Shown piece by piece: positions 1-25,300 of a DNA stretch of 64,000 bases (its first letter is position 1; each line of letters opens with the position of its first letter). A model generated the notes under the pieces. That model did no database searches and was not told the origin of the DNA. It saw nothing but the letters and a program-made list of their open reading frames with translations. Position numbers and translations under genes: made by a program. This stretch comes from Petrosia ficiformis (Eukaryota; Porifera; Demospongiae; Haplosclerida; Petrosiidae): positions 2,069,327 to 2,133,326 of the forward strand of contig OX345646.1 of assembly GCA_947044365.1 (NCBI GenBank). The letters run 5' to 3'.

Positions 1-556
1 ATACATGATTATACTGTAACTCAATAATGTGTGTAAGGGACTGACTGTAAACTAGATAAATACTTATACTTCACAAAGATGATAATATCGGAATGGGTTT
101 CTATGATAGTAGTGATGTATTCAAAGCCCTCTCACTCTTCTCCTTTTTTCTCATCTTTTTACTCTTAAAATTAAAGGCTCGCGTCTATTTTTATTCTTAT
201 CAACTTAGTTCTCTAACTCGGCTTCTCTTCGTTTTAGACTTCTCCATTTGCAAAATTGTGGGTGCAGTTTTACCTTGTCGCCATGGTTTCCTCCATAGCT
301 TGAGCTTTGACCATGACGTACATTCCAAGGACAAGTATATATGGAATATTACGTTAGTTGCTAAAATCGCTAAAAATAATACACATAATTACAAGTAGAC
401 TTAAGGTATGTCCCTAAATATGAATCTGGTACATGTATTAAGATATTAATGTATATACATGTACATGTATTAATGAGTTACACTTATATGTATGTCATAA
501 AAGGTATTGCAAGCTAGCTTTGTGTTTATTGTGAATGTGAACAAATACTAATTTAC
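1..556. other. NOX intron, nothing recognised
   Basis: No NOX exon is readable on the minus strand left of 557. The plus-strand ORF at 93-398 has no family resemblance. ACATGTAC-type motifs appear from 420 on. Confidence 0.6.
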
Positions 557-13186
<12,630 letters not shown>

Positions 13187-13331
13187 TTCAGACTGATGAT
13201 TTAGCTTGTCTTTGCAACTACAAAATTACTAGTTTAAATCATGGGCGTGGCACCGACACGTCACGCTTGTCGTAATAATACATAATTGGTGTGATTATAG
13301 TTAATAGCAAAACAAAAAAATAAACTAAAAC

Positions 13332-13337
13332 TTTAAT
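13332..13337 (-). terminator. Candidate XPO4 polyadenylation signal (ATTAAA)
   Basis: On the minus strand ATTAAA occurs 42 nt after the XPO4 stop codon, downstream of a T-rich tract. It lies in the 193 bp between the XPO4 stop and the NOX start codon. The hexamer is common in AT-rich DNA, so this is only a candidate. Confidence 0.35.
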
Positions 13338-13378
13338 AACTCAAAAAAAAAACAACAAAAAAACAAAAAAGAAGTGAA

Positions 13379-16300
13379 TTATTTGATGGACAAGTAACCT
13401 CGTAATGTAGGTAATAAGTCTTTCAAATTTTTTTTGAAATGTTCTTTGTTAACTCTTGTTCTATCCAGAAGTGGAAATGAAACTAATTGATGAATCGTTG
13501 ATTGGAGATGTAGTTGTTCTGTAGCATCAATACAGGCAGAATAAAGAGCTTGAAGAAGCTCTTCATGATACTCCTACAGTAAGTACACAGGATGTAATTG
13601 GATACATCTTGGAGGAGGTTATACACGCATCACTACACATCATTGGAATTTAATCAATGTTATATGATTAGAGTTGTTTTAGTATGATTGTTTCTTCATA
13701 TAAAAATTCGCAAAATAATGTTGAGTCGTTCTCACTCAAGCATGAATTCTGTGGTTTGTATACTTAATGACCCCACTTCTATTTTTAGTTAAAGTATGTG
13801 TGCAATTTTAGTTTTAGTTAACGAGCCAAATATTGGATTTGTTAGTTATAGTTATTGCAGTAGACTTGTAATTTACTAAAAGTCACTGTTAAAACACAAC
13901 ACTATTATGATAGTTTTTACCACATGCCGACTCAGCAGGAGCAGGTTGAACTGTTCAGCACTCAATATACCTTATGACATGGATTAAATTCCACAATGAT
14001 GTGATGCCACTGAAAAACCTCCTCTGGATGTATCTCACTCAGGGCGGTAAATAAGCCTACAACATCTGGTGAGCAATTCCGTCACCAGTGCTCACCACAG
14101 TACAACTAGCATGCATTGTCATGTCAAAATCTGGTGCTCCTTAAGCTAATTTTGGTGCTCAAATGAGAACTGGAGCACTGTTATTTCACACTCTGATCGC
14201 ACTCAACAGTGCATTAAGTTCGTTTTTTTTTTTAATTAGTAAAACACCTTTATTACCCAATTCGAGTGGTATAATAAATCAAACATGATATTACACAGTC
14301 AACTGTGATGTAACTGTTTTGTAGCTGCATACCAGCAATCAGACGGATGCAGTTATTACACATGTGCAATAACGTTTTTCTTTATTGCACACCAGATAGT
14401 TAGTGTTTAGTGTGTATGCCATAGGAAAGACCCCTTGAGCCATATCACAAACATTTAATGCTGTTAGTGATAATTCAATCATAATTAACTGTGCCATCTG
14501 GCCCAACAGTGTGGCAGCCAATTGTGCGCTTATCAACAACTCTGGGTCAAACACTTCTAATAAAACACTTGCTTACTATTTGTCTGGAATACGAACAAAA
14601 AGGATAACATCTATAGATATAGTTTAATATCTGAGATAAATTAACCACAAAGCTTATGCATAATCTTTGTGTTATATATCTTACAGTAACAGTAAATATT
14701 TTCTTACAGTTGGTAATTACTGTCTCGCAACTGAGGCCTTGAATTGACAAGCATACAAATTACCATCAAAACTAACTGTAATTTGGACAGAAACTACTCA
14801 GTAATCACTGTACTATATGATGATTCTTTATTAACATATACTCCATACCGAGTTCACCATGCTTTTGCATATTTGACATGGAAGTGCATTTATAAGAATC
14901 AAACATCATGGAGGGATATCCCCCTCTAAATTGAGTTACCCCCCCCCCCCCCCCCCCCCCCAAAACTACCCCCTCCCCTACTACATTTCAGACCAAATTT
15001 ATTTCAAAATGCAATAACATCTCAGCTAGAAGTCTTGTGGAGCCCTCAGAGGGCCTAAATTTTAAACATTTCCTGGAGGAGCATATCCCAGACCCTCCAG
15101 GAGAAGTGTGCTTTGCAATCGATTCTTTCCTCTCCCTAACAAAAATTCCTTAATTAGTTTACTAGAAACAAACATTCCTAGAAATTAGAAATACATAATT
15201 ATAATTAGTTTACTAGACATAAACATTCCTAGAAACTAGAAAGGATGTACTACAACCTAAACCAGTGTAAAATAGTAAACACAAAATAATTTAAAATTCC
15301 AGGAAATCTAATTGTTAGATAATTAACAAAATCTCACTCATATAATGATTATAATAATTAGTTTATTAGAAATAAACACTCCTAAACCCAGTGTAACAAA
15401 AATGTCATTCACGTTCACCATGATTTCAGAAAAATGTTCATAACTTTAGTTTGGAATGACTAACAATCTTTTCACCTGCACCATTTTCATATAATAATAG
15501 TCTTTCCCGTTCTTTTTTGTGTATGTCAAATTTCAATCCATTGCTTCATTATAGAGATACAGTGTAATCATGTATTAACCTTATGACATTAAACTATACA
15601 TTACATTACATATAAAGTCATCACATCTTAATTTTGAGGACATCGTGAAGGTGAACAGACTATAGTAAACATGAAATAATTTAAAATTCCAGGAAATTTA
15701 ATTGTTGAACTCATAATTTATAATGATTATAATAATAGTTAATGAAAACGTACAGCCTTGTATATGCACAGTATATACATGTCAGGGCAGCTGGGGGGTG
15801 GAGGTGGGTTTAGGGTAGATTTCAGACCAAATTTATTTCAACATGCAACATCACCTCAGCTACAAAACATGAAGGAGCAATGCATATTGTGATGTGCCTA
15901 TTTGCAAACTATATGTGCCTTCCAAGGGGACCACCCCCATGGAACCCCCCTCCGCTAAATGAAACCCTGATCTACGCAGGTATGATTTATTCATTTTATG
16001 TCATGATTGTAAGCCAACAAATGTGGTTGCTATAATCCATAATTATGATTGGACTCTAAATATCACTGGCTTCTTTAGAATGATTACATAACAAATCATC
16101 TAAAGTATACATGTCAATGTTTTTGATAAGCTCATATGGCGCACCATTGGCTCAAAAATTGATGTTATTTCGAAGCCTTGCTACAAGAGCTCATAAAAGC
16201 ACTGTATTCAGCCACCTAAATTTGGTATTAACTGGTCTTCCTGGATACCAAACTTTATTGTTTCCTGTACAAAATGGCCGTATACCAAGTGTTTAAAAGT

Positions 16301-19300
16301 GTTATGTGCCACAAGAGTGGTTTTCTCAAATTGGGTATTAACTACATGTATGTAGCCATCAAAGACCTTTAACCTACCATTCCTAGTTCTCAAGACCGGG
16401 CATTCAGTGTTCCTTTTCTACCTTGAATTTTCTAAGTCATTGTGGCTGCTTATTTTCCAAGTCATGGTGGCTGATTGTAATTTTTATAAGCCATTGTGAC
16501 TGGTGATTGTTATTTTTCTAAGCCAGGGTGGCTGCTTTAATATTTTCTAAGCCCTTTGTGGCTGTGATTTATGAATTTTCTAAGCCATTGTGGGTGATTG
16601 TTTGTTAATTGTTTCTATGCCTTTTGCTAGCATGCTAGGCACATGAATTTTCATGTATGTGTAGATTGGGTAAATCTAATAGGACACACACTAACCATTT
16701 TTGAGCCCAGGGTGGAAAATGATAGTAAGCATAATCGCACATAACTGCAGAGATGCACACTATAAAATGTCTAAATAATGATCACAGTACACACTGTTGT
16801 GAACTGAAATTTCCAAACTTAACAAGTTTCATTAAGGCCATGCTAACATAACACAGAACATGTGCAATAGAATGAGGGGAAGTTAGTAGTGACTTTATTT
16901 GAGTTTGGTTTTGTCGCTAACACATTTGGCAGTGATCCTGAAACAGATGAAGCTGTAACAGATGGGGATTATACAACAGCCTCCAAGAAAGAAGGTGGAA
17001 AGATGTTTACAATCTAAGTGCAGTTGTGTTCCATCAAAAAGATTATGTCATTTAATAAATTCAGTTATCAACGAATAATAAATAGCATGGTGTTCAGTGC
17101 CCACCAGAATTAAATTATCAAGGGTTTATGGTGAGCACAGGGTTCTTGGGCTCTGGCCAGAAAATCTATCAAATTTGAATAGTGCGAAGCCACAGCAACC
17201 TCCAACGATACATTTTAAGAAGGGTACAGATGACATTCAAAGGTACGTTTCTCATCAAGAAGGGCTCTGTATCCTGCAAAAACGGTCTGGTGAGAACCCT
17301 GGATCGTGAGCACCAATGCTTGCCATACAATGTAAGCCTGTCTCTTTTTTCCCACCCTCCATGATTCAAATCCATCGAAACTTTAACAAAAGCAATTAAT
17401 TGTACATTATTTACCTGTGAACATTATGATGTATCGAATATTGAATTCTCACTTACTTTAAGAGAACATATGAGTTGATATAAGGCACCAGAATATGTTG
17501 ATAACATGCTAATGTCAAAATCAACACTCATAATATGTTGAAACAGATGCTGAAGATAAGAAAAATAACAGTTTGTGAATTAGTACAAAAGTGAAAACAA
17601 ATTGTGATCTTTTAATAACAACACAATACAGTGGGAATAACAACTCAACTGTCACTATTAAACCAAATATGGCTCTTTTGTCAGTTGTCATATACAACCT
17701 TATTAATAATACATACATGTACATACATGTATGTCAATAAAGTCATCATACAGTATAGTAATTACTAATTTCCACACTACAGTAGTTCAACAGTAGTTTT
17801 GACAGTAATTGGTATACTTGTGAATTGAACACCACAGTAGTGAGACAGTAATTACTGACAGAAGAGTGACATTTTATTGATATAGATATATACTGAAACT
17901 TGTAATTAAAGGGCTCAGAACCTTTATAGATAACTTATAATCTTGAACCAGAAGAACCAATATACAGTACAAAGTCAATACAATTCACAATTTCATCATA
18001 CAGTAACAGTAATTACTTCAGTTCTACTGTCAGTAAGTATAGTAATTACTGTCTCACTACTGTAGTGTTCAACTGACAATTACTGTAAAAACTACTGTTG
18101 AACTACTGTAGTGTAGAAATGAAACTACTGAGTAATTAATTACTGTACTGTATGGTGATATTTTATTGACATATTGTACCAAGTGGTTATATTGATGGAA
18201 GTTGTACCTTCAGAAGGTGAGAAGGGAAAAAAAAGAAAAAAAAGTCACCCCTGGTGGGACTCGAACCCACAACCTTTGAATTAGAAGTCCAATGCGCTAA
18301 TCCATTGCGCCACAGGGGTACTTCTTTAGTTCTTATTTAAGATTCAAGACTACAATTTCACTTCTTCGTTTCTCGGTCAAACTATCTGTCTGACCGTCTG
18401 TTACTATTTTTAGAACCCGTGTGTGTATACGCCTTCGTTAAATATGGCGTCTACACCTCGACAATCTCCAAGGTTAGCTATGAAACGAACACGTCTGGAG
18501 GCAGAAATGAAGTCACCTACTATCAAGAAAGTGAGAGCATGCTTTGGGGAAGCCAACAAATAACTGTTTAGTCCTATTCAAGAGTGTTTGACATCATTGC
18601 CTTGTGTCATTGATGTGATTGCAGTGAAGGCTTCCGACTACATGTACTTTGTCAATGGTTTCACTAGGAACATCTTCACAGTCTACACGAGCCAGAATAT
18701 CGCTCAATCCTTTTCTCTGTTTTACAGGAAACTTAGTCAATGTAGTATATAGTAGTAGCTGTTCATTTTCTAGAAGCCATATTTAACAAAGGCGTATACA
18801 CGTGGATTCTAAAAATAGTAACAGACAGTCAGACCAATTTAATTACATGTGTGGTCGTCTGCCGCGCTTTCTGGTCAACATCATTATGGACTCCTGTTTT
18901 AATATATATGTATATATTAGCAGAGAATTCAGCTTACCAACTTGCAATTGAATGTATGGGCGGCCATTGTTTTTTTGGGCCATTCCTACATAGAGAGTAC
19001 TACCCAGTGTTTTTGATAAGCTCATATGGTGCACCATTGGCCCAAAGAGCTTCTTATTTGGCACTGCACAGTTCTCTCTTTGGGCCAGTGCCGCAGTTAA
19101 CTATGATTATATTGTCACTAACAGCATTAACTCTTTGTTAATTGGCTCAAGATGTATTCTCAATGGCACGGCACACATACTAACCATTTTTGAGCCAATT
19201 TGGCCCACGCTTCAAAACTTATCAAAAACTCTGGTACTACCATACTCTCTGATAAGCTGTTGCGTTTCAAAGTCAGCCATGATTACCAAGTAATGACACC

Positions 19301-22300
19301 ACAAACCAATCATGGGGATACGTTTTTCTCCATATACACTGTACCTTGTTTCAGTTTGTTTTCTGTTTGTACTTAATTATTACCTCACCACAATTGTATG
19401 CAGTAATTCCAGTAATTCCAATATTTACATTATGTATCTGGTAAATGTAAATATAGCCCAACCCTAATTCCATTCTGCTTTGTAGTATAGATACAACTGC
19501 AACAAAAAATGGAATCACTGCCCAACACTTCAGTCTCACGTGCTTTTTTGTAGAATTAAGCACATTAACCCTTAGAGCACTGAGCCTGTTTTTCAAAATT
19601 CTTCCCATTTCCAACACTGGCGACTCTATTGCATATAATTTGGCCACCGTTCTTTTTCTCTACCCCAAACTTGGCTCCTTTTCCGACATGGAGTACTACT
19701 TCCACCAACTTGCTTACTGGGACTCGAAAGTCCCAAAGCGCATCGTAGGATCAAATTAAATGCAGTGCTCTCCCTCTTTTGACTGGAACTGGGGCTAACA
19801 ACTAAGGTAATTACTGTTACTGTATGATTTTTTTGACATATACTGCATATGGTTTATGGCCCATAGGGCCATCCCTATAATTGCTTTCCACAGGGTTTAA
19901 TGTATATACAGTGGAACCCCTCTATTGCGGACAGCATTGAGACAAATATAAGTGTCCTAATTACAGGGGTGTCCTCATTTCAGGAGTGAATTTATATTAT
20001 AAAGCACAGTTTGGGACATTTGTAAGTGACCTTAATACAGGGGTGTCCTTATTTCATGGTGTCCTCAATAGAGGAGTTTCACTCAATAGAGGAGTTTCAC
20101 TGCATTATGTTTGTGTCACTTATGCGAGTATGCGTAATTAAGGAAGTTGTGTCATTCTTGGGGGCTAAAGGTCAATTAATGGACGCAGTGTGTAAAAGAA
20201 CACATGCTCAAGCTACAGACACAGCAGGAAGAATGCAAACCATAACTAATACCAACATACAGCAGAGAAACAGTATAAAGATGATGCAGGAATTTGTAAC
20301 AAGTAAGTATAAGTTGAGGAAGAGAACCTTGAGAGAGTACTTCAGTAACTCAGTTTCTGTGCTTTGGACTCATTACTTCTTCAGGCCCCAGATTTCGAGT
20401 AGACACTAGCGCTCAGCAATGATTGATACATAAAGCAATTATAGGGATAATTTTTCTCAATAACAACTTGTTTGTAGTACTTGTACATGCACTTTACTCA
20501 TGTCCTTACAAATGTACTTGGCCCAATACCAGTGTGGTCAAACTATTACAATGTACAGGAAAACAAGCTTCCTTTATGATACAACCAATTATAGTCATGA
20601 TGTCCTCAAAATTATGATGCGATGACCGTATATGTATTATAATGTATAGTTTAATGTCATAAGGTTAATACATAATTTAAATAATGAAGCAATAGATTGA
20701 AACTTGACATGCACAAAAAGAACAGGGAAGGATAATTATATGAAAATGGTGCAGGCAAAATGATTGTCGAACATTCCAAACTAAAGTTATGAACATTTTT
20801 CTGAGGTCATGATGAACGTGAATGACCTTTATTGTTGTCATGATATAACGATGACTTAACCATGTACAATGTATCATATTCCAATTTTTATGGCATAGGG
20901 CCATCCCTATGATTGCTTTCCCATGGGTTCGATGTATGTTTGTATATATTCTTGTGTAACTTATGCGAGTATGCGTTGTATACGTACGTAGTTAAGGATG
21001 TTACATCATTCCGATGGGCTAGGTCAATTAATGGGCATGGCACATAAAAGAATGTGCACTCAAGCTCTACAGACCAGCAGGAAGAAAGAAAGAAAGCTGC
21101 TTGTAGCTTATGTAGAAACTGGAACTAATACATGTAGCTAGCTATTCTACCTGAAATATATTCTTAAAGTTCTACAAGGTCCTTTAAAAAGTAAGAAGAG
21201 TAGAAAACCAAAATAATAACTATAATAGGCTGTTGTGTTTCAGGCATGATAAAGTCAGCCATGATTACTTAATAACTGGACACCATAAAGCAGTCATAGG
21301 GATACTTTTTTCTCTATATATTTTGTTTTACATTGCGGTAGGGAAATTATGGTGATTTTATTCTAATTCAACATCATAAACTAAGTGTTTCTAGAACACA
21401 TACCCCGTGCAATACTGCATAAAATTAGCTTAGTCATTGACAGAACAGGTGAATATCTTCAGTTTCTTGAGTAGACTCTCCATCTTTCAAAATAACAAGT
21501 TACTACTATAAATAATTAATATGAAGGGCAAAAAATGGTGGACTGTTTTAAACAGATAACAAGAAAGCACAGGAATTGTGTATACAGTGGACTGCATTGG
21601 CCACTCCAAGGTATGCAGACGTTCTTCTACGCCTAATTTTGAGCTTTTCGATATGTTTAGAAGATGTACACGTACATGCATACACTATTAGAAAGTCCTT
21701 TTCCAATATTTGTTTGATTACAGACAGATAGACAGACAGACGGACAGAGCCAATCCCTTAATCCCTTGCGTACCATACTGCGTGTAGTAACAAATATAGG
21801 TTCTATTATGTGCTAACTCAGTAGGTTGACTATTTCAACCTGCCAAGTCAGGATGTAATATATACCAACTATATCCAACGATTGCCATAGTGACCTTTGT
21901 GCTTCCTCCTGTGTAGTAAACAAGAGGAAGACAGGTCAGGACAAGGATATCCCCCCCTAAACGTCAGACAAAATTTGTTTCAAAATGCTACAACAGAATC
22001 TCAGCTAAAAACCTTTTGGTGCCATCGAAGCCACCAGAAGCAACCTCAGAGAGCCTAAATTTTAAAAGTTTCCTGCGGGAGCATACACCTAGACCCCTCC
22101 CACAAGTAGTGTGCTTTGCATGATCAATTCTTTCCCCTCCCAAACAGAAAATGCTGTATAAAACCCTACATGTACATGTGATTCCTTCTTAAATGATCCA
22201 TGAAATACAATGTAGATACATTCAAAAATACAGTATATGTCAATACAAAGTCATCATACAGTACAGTAATTACTCAGTGGTTTCATTTCCACACTACAGT

Positions 22301-25300
22301 AGTTCAACAGTAGTTTTGACAGTAATTGGTGTACAGGTACAAGTACATGTACATGTACATGTACATACAGTACATGTCAATAAAAGTCACCATACAGTAC
22401 AGTAATTACTCAGTAGTTTCATTTCCACACTACAGTAGTTCAACAGTAGTTTTGACAGTAATTGGTGTACAGGTACAAGTACATGTACATGTACATACAG
22501 TACATGTCAATAAAAGTCACCATACAGTACAGTAATTACTCAGTAGTTTCATTTGTGGAGATGATAGAATGGAGAGTGATGAGAGAAAAAAGTTAAAGAA
22601 TATCTTTATGGACAATGGCTACCCAAGACACAAAGTCCAGGCAGCACTGAGGAAGAAGACCGGCACATGCCCCAAACAAGATCATGGGGAAAAGGGAACT
22701 AATGAAGAGATTAAGACCCTTGTGTTGCCATACACTCCGGGACTCAGTGAGAATATTGATGTAGTTTGTAAACATCTACCAGTGAGAATTGCCTTTACCA
22801 GTAAAGGCACACTTGGGAATATGTTGACACAAGTCAAAACACCGATTCCACCCTTTGAAAAGACGGGGGTCATTTATGCCATTCATTGTGAATGTGGTGG
22901 AACTTACATAGGTGAAACCGGAAGGACTTTCAAGATCAGGATGAGTGAACACAAGAGAGCTATCAAGATCGGAGATGATAACAATGCTATATCAGTACAT
23001 GTTCATTCTACAGGTCACAGTATTCTATGGGACAAGTGTGAAGTTTTAGCAGTTGAAGAAAATTGGAGAAGAAGAAAGATCAGAGAAGCTATTTTAATAA
23101 AAAGTACTTCTGACACCATCAATACAGACCCTGGAGTACACATTAATCCGTCTTGGGACACTATCCTACCATCACAGACTTAATCTAAACCTTCATGTCA
23201 TAGTTTACTTTTCTTGTACCATCATTGTCAAACCTTGTTATTTTTCTATACCACCCTTTGTATTTCCTGTACCATCATTGTTCTCACTCTTTGTACTGTC
23301 ATGACGTCATCACTTGTTATCTGTCCGTATATAAATAGGCTATTTGGTTTTGTTTTTGTATACTGCTGAAGAAGACCTTCGGGTCGAAACGTTCAGTTTT
23401 ATTAATAATAATTTTATTATTGTTATTGATAATTAAAAAACTCTACCGTGTTATTAAGGCTCAATAAAATTACTCTATTATATACAGTAATTACTGTTAC
23501 TGTATGGTGACATTTTACTAACATGTACTGTACTTGTCAATTCAACACCACAGTAGTGAGACAGTAATTACTATACTATACTGACAATAGAAGTACAGTA
23601 ATTACTGTTACTGTATGGTGACATTTTATTAACTTAATTGTAATGTATTGTAAATGTAATTAAAACTAACCATGAGAAAGTGTTGAAATGAAGATAACAT
23701 TACAGGTGATTTGTTACATTCTGAACACGAAGAGATGCTTTCTATACTTTCAACACATAACACACATATCTCAGGACCATATCTGTATTAAATGATACAG
23801 GCTTCATATTGATACATACATGTAAATACATGTACATGCATGTACATGTACCTGTGCATGTATATACGTATGTGACCAAATGAACAAATGAGAGATTGTC
23901 CAACAAACAAATACTCTTGATCCAGACCTTCGTCCATGTTGATGGTGCAGAGGGTCACAGTAGCCGTTTTGTCTTTTTGCTTTAAAACACTTATAGCACC
24001 AATTAATGAGGGCACTTGGGCGGGGCCTAAAAAGATCTTGATTACACTTGCATCATTCATGCATTATGTAATCTTGACCTTTATTGCCCCATCCTTGTGT
24101 CATAGCATTTTGCACTGTAAAGGTGCTATACCTAATATTGACCTTTATTGTCCCACCCTCGCACCATATTTAAACACATATTGCATTGTAAAGGTGCTAT
24201 GCCTAATATTGACCTTTATTGCCCCACCCTCGCACCATATTTAAACACATATTGCATTGTAAAGGTGCTATTCCTAATATTGACCTTTATTGTCCCATCC
24301 TCGCACCATATTTAAACACATATTGCATTGTAAAGGTGCTATGCCTAATATTGACCTTTATTGTCCCACCCTCGCACCATATTTAAACACATATTGCATT
24401 GTAAAGGTGCTATGCCTAATATTGACCTTTATTGCCCCACCCTCGCACCATATTTAAACACATATTGCATTGTAAAGGTGCTATGCCTAATATTGACCTT
24501 TATTGTCCCACCCTCGCACCATATTTAAACACATATTGCATTGTAAAGGTGCTATGCCTAATATTGACCTTTATTGTCCCACCCTCGCACCATATTTAAA
24601 CACATATTGCATTGTAAAGGTGCTATACCTAATATTGACCTTTATTGTCCCACCCTCGCACCATATTTAAACACATATTGCATTGTAAAGGTGCTATGCC
24701 TAATATTGACCTTTATTGTCCCATCCTCGCACCATATTTAAACACATATTGCATTGTAAAGGTGCTATACCTAATATTGACCTTTATTGTCCCACCCTCG
24801 CACCATATTTAAACACATATTGCATTGTAAAGGTGCTATGCCTAATATTGACCTTTATTGCCCCACCCTCGCACCATATTTAAACACATATTGCACTGTA
24901 AAGGTGCTATACCTAATATTGACCTTTATTGTCCCACCCTCGCACCATATTTAAACACATATTGCATTGTAAAGGTGCTATGCCTAATACGTAATACATT
25001 TTAATATCAAGTATTAAAGTGGTGCTCGGGTAATTAGCATATTCATGAACAATGTTTTTTCACTAAAAATCTCCAGAACTTCTTGGTTCCTTTTGATAGT
25101 CTTGCTGACCTCTAAACACAGAACTGATCTTGTCTTGATAGCACTCTCCATTTCACAGCAATTTCATCCTGTTCCTTTCAGCTAGAGGTAACTTATTTGA
25201 CGAATCTCTGATAGCTACAGACATAAAACTTGTTCTACTCTCCTAACTTACCTTAGTCTATCTACGTACATGTAGCAACAGTCTCCTTTTTAAAATACAG

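Larger units (their letters stand above)
22556..23430 (+). mobile_element. 5'-truncated Penelope-like retroelement
   Basis: The open frame enters from the truncation point (about 22556, butting onto a MITE fragment) and continues as the ORF 22569-23183. The 3' tail after the stop ends in the ctgaagaagacc-ttcg-ggtcgaaac signature typical of Penelope-like element ends. The upstream reverse transcriptase is lost except for its C-terminal [18 protein letters not shown] segment. Inserted in XPO4 intron 18 on the opposite strand. Confidence 0.85.

Noticed and set aside
18851..19141. 96-codon ORF
   Set aside because: Spans the end of one TIR element and a CAGTGTTTTTGATAAG MITE; no conserved protein features.
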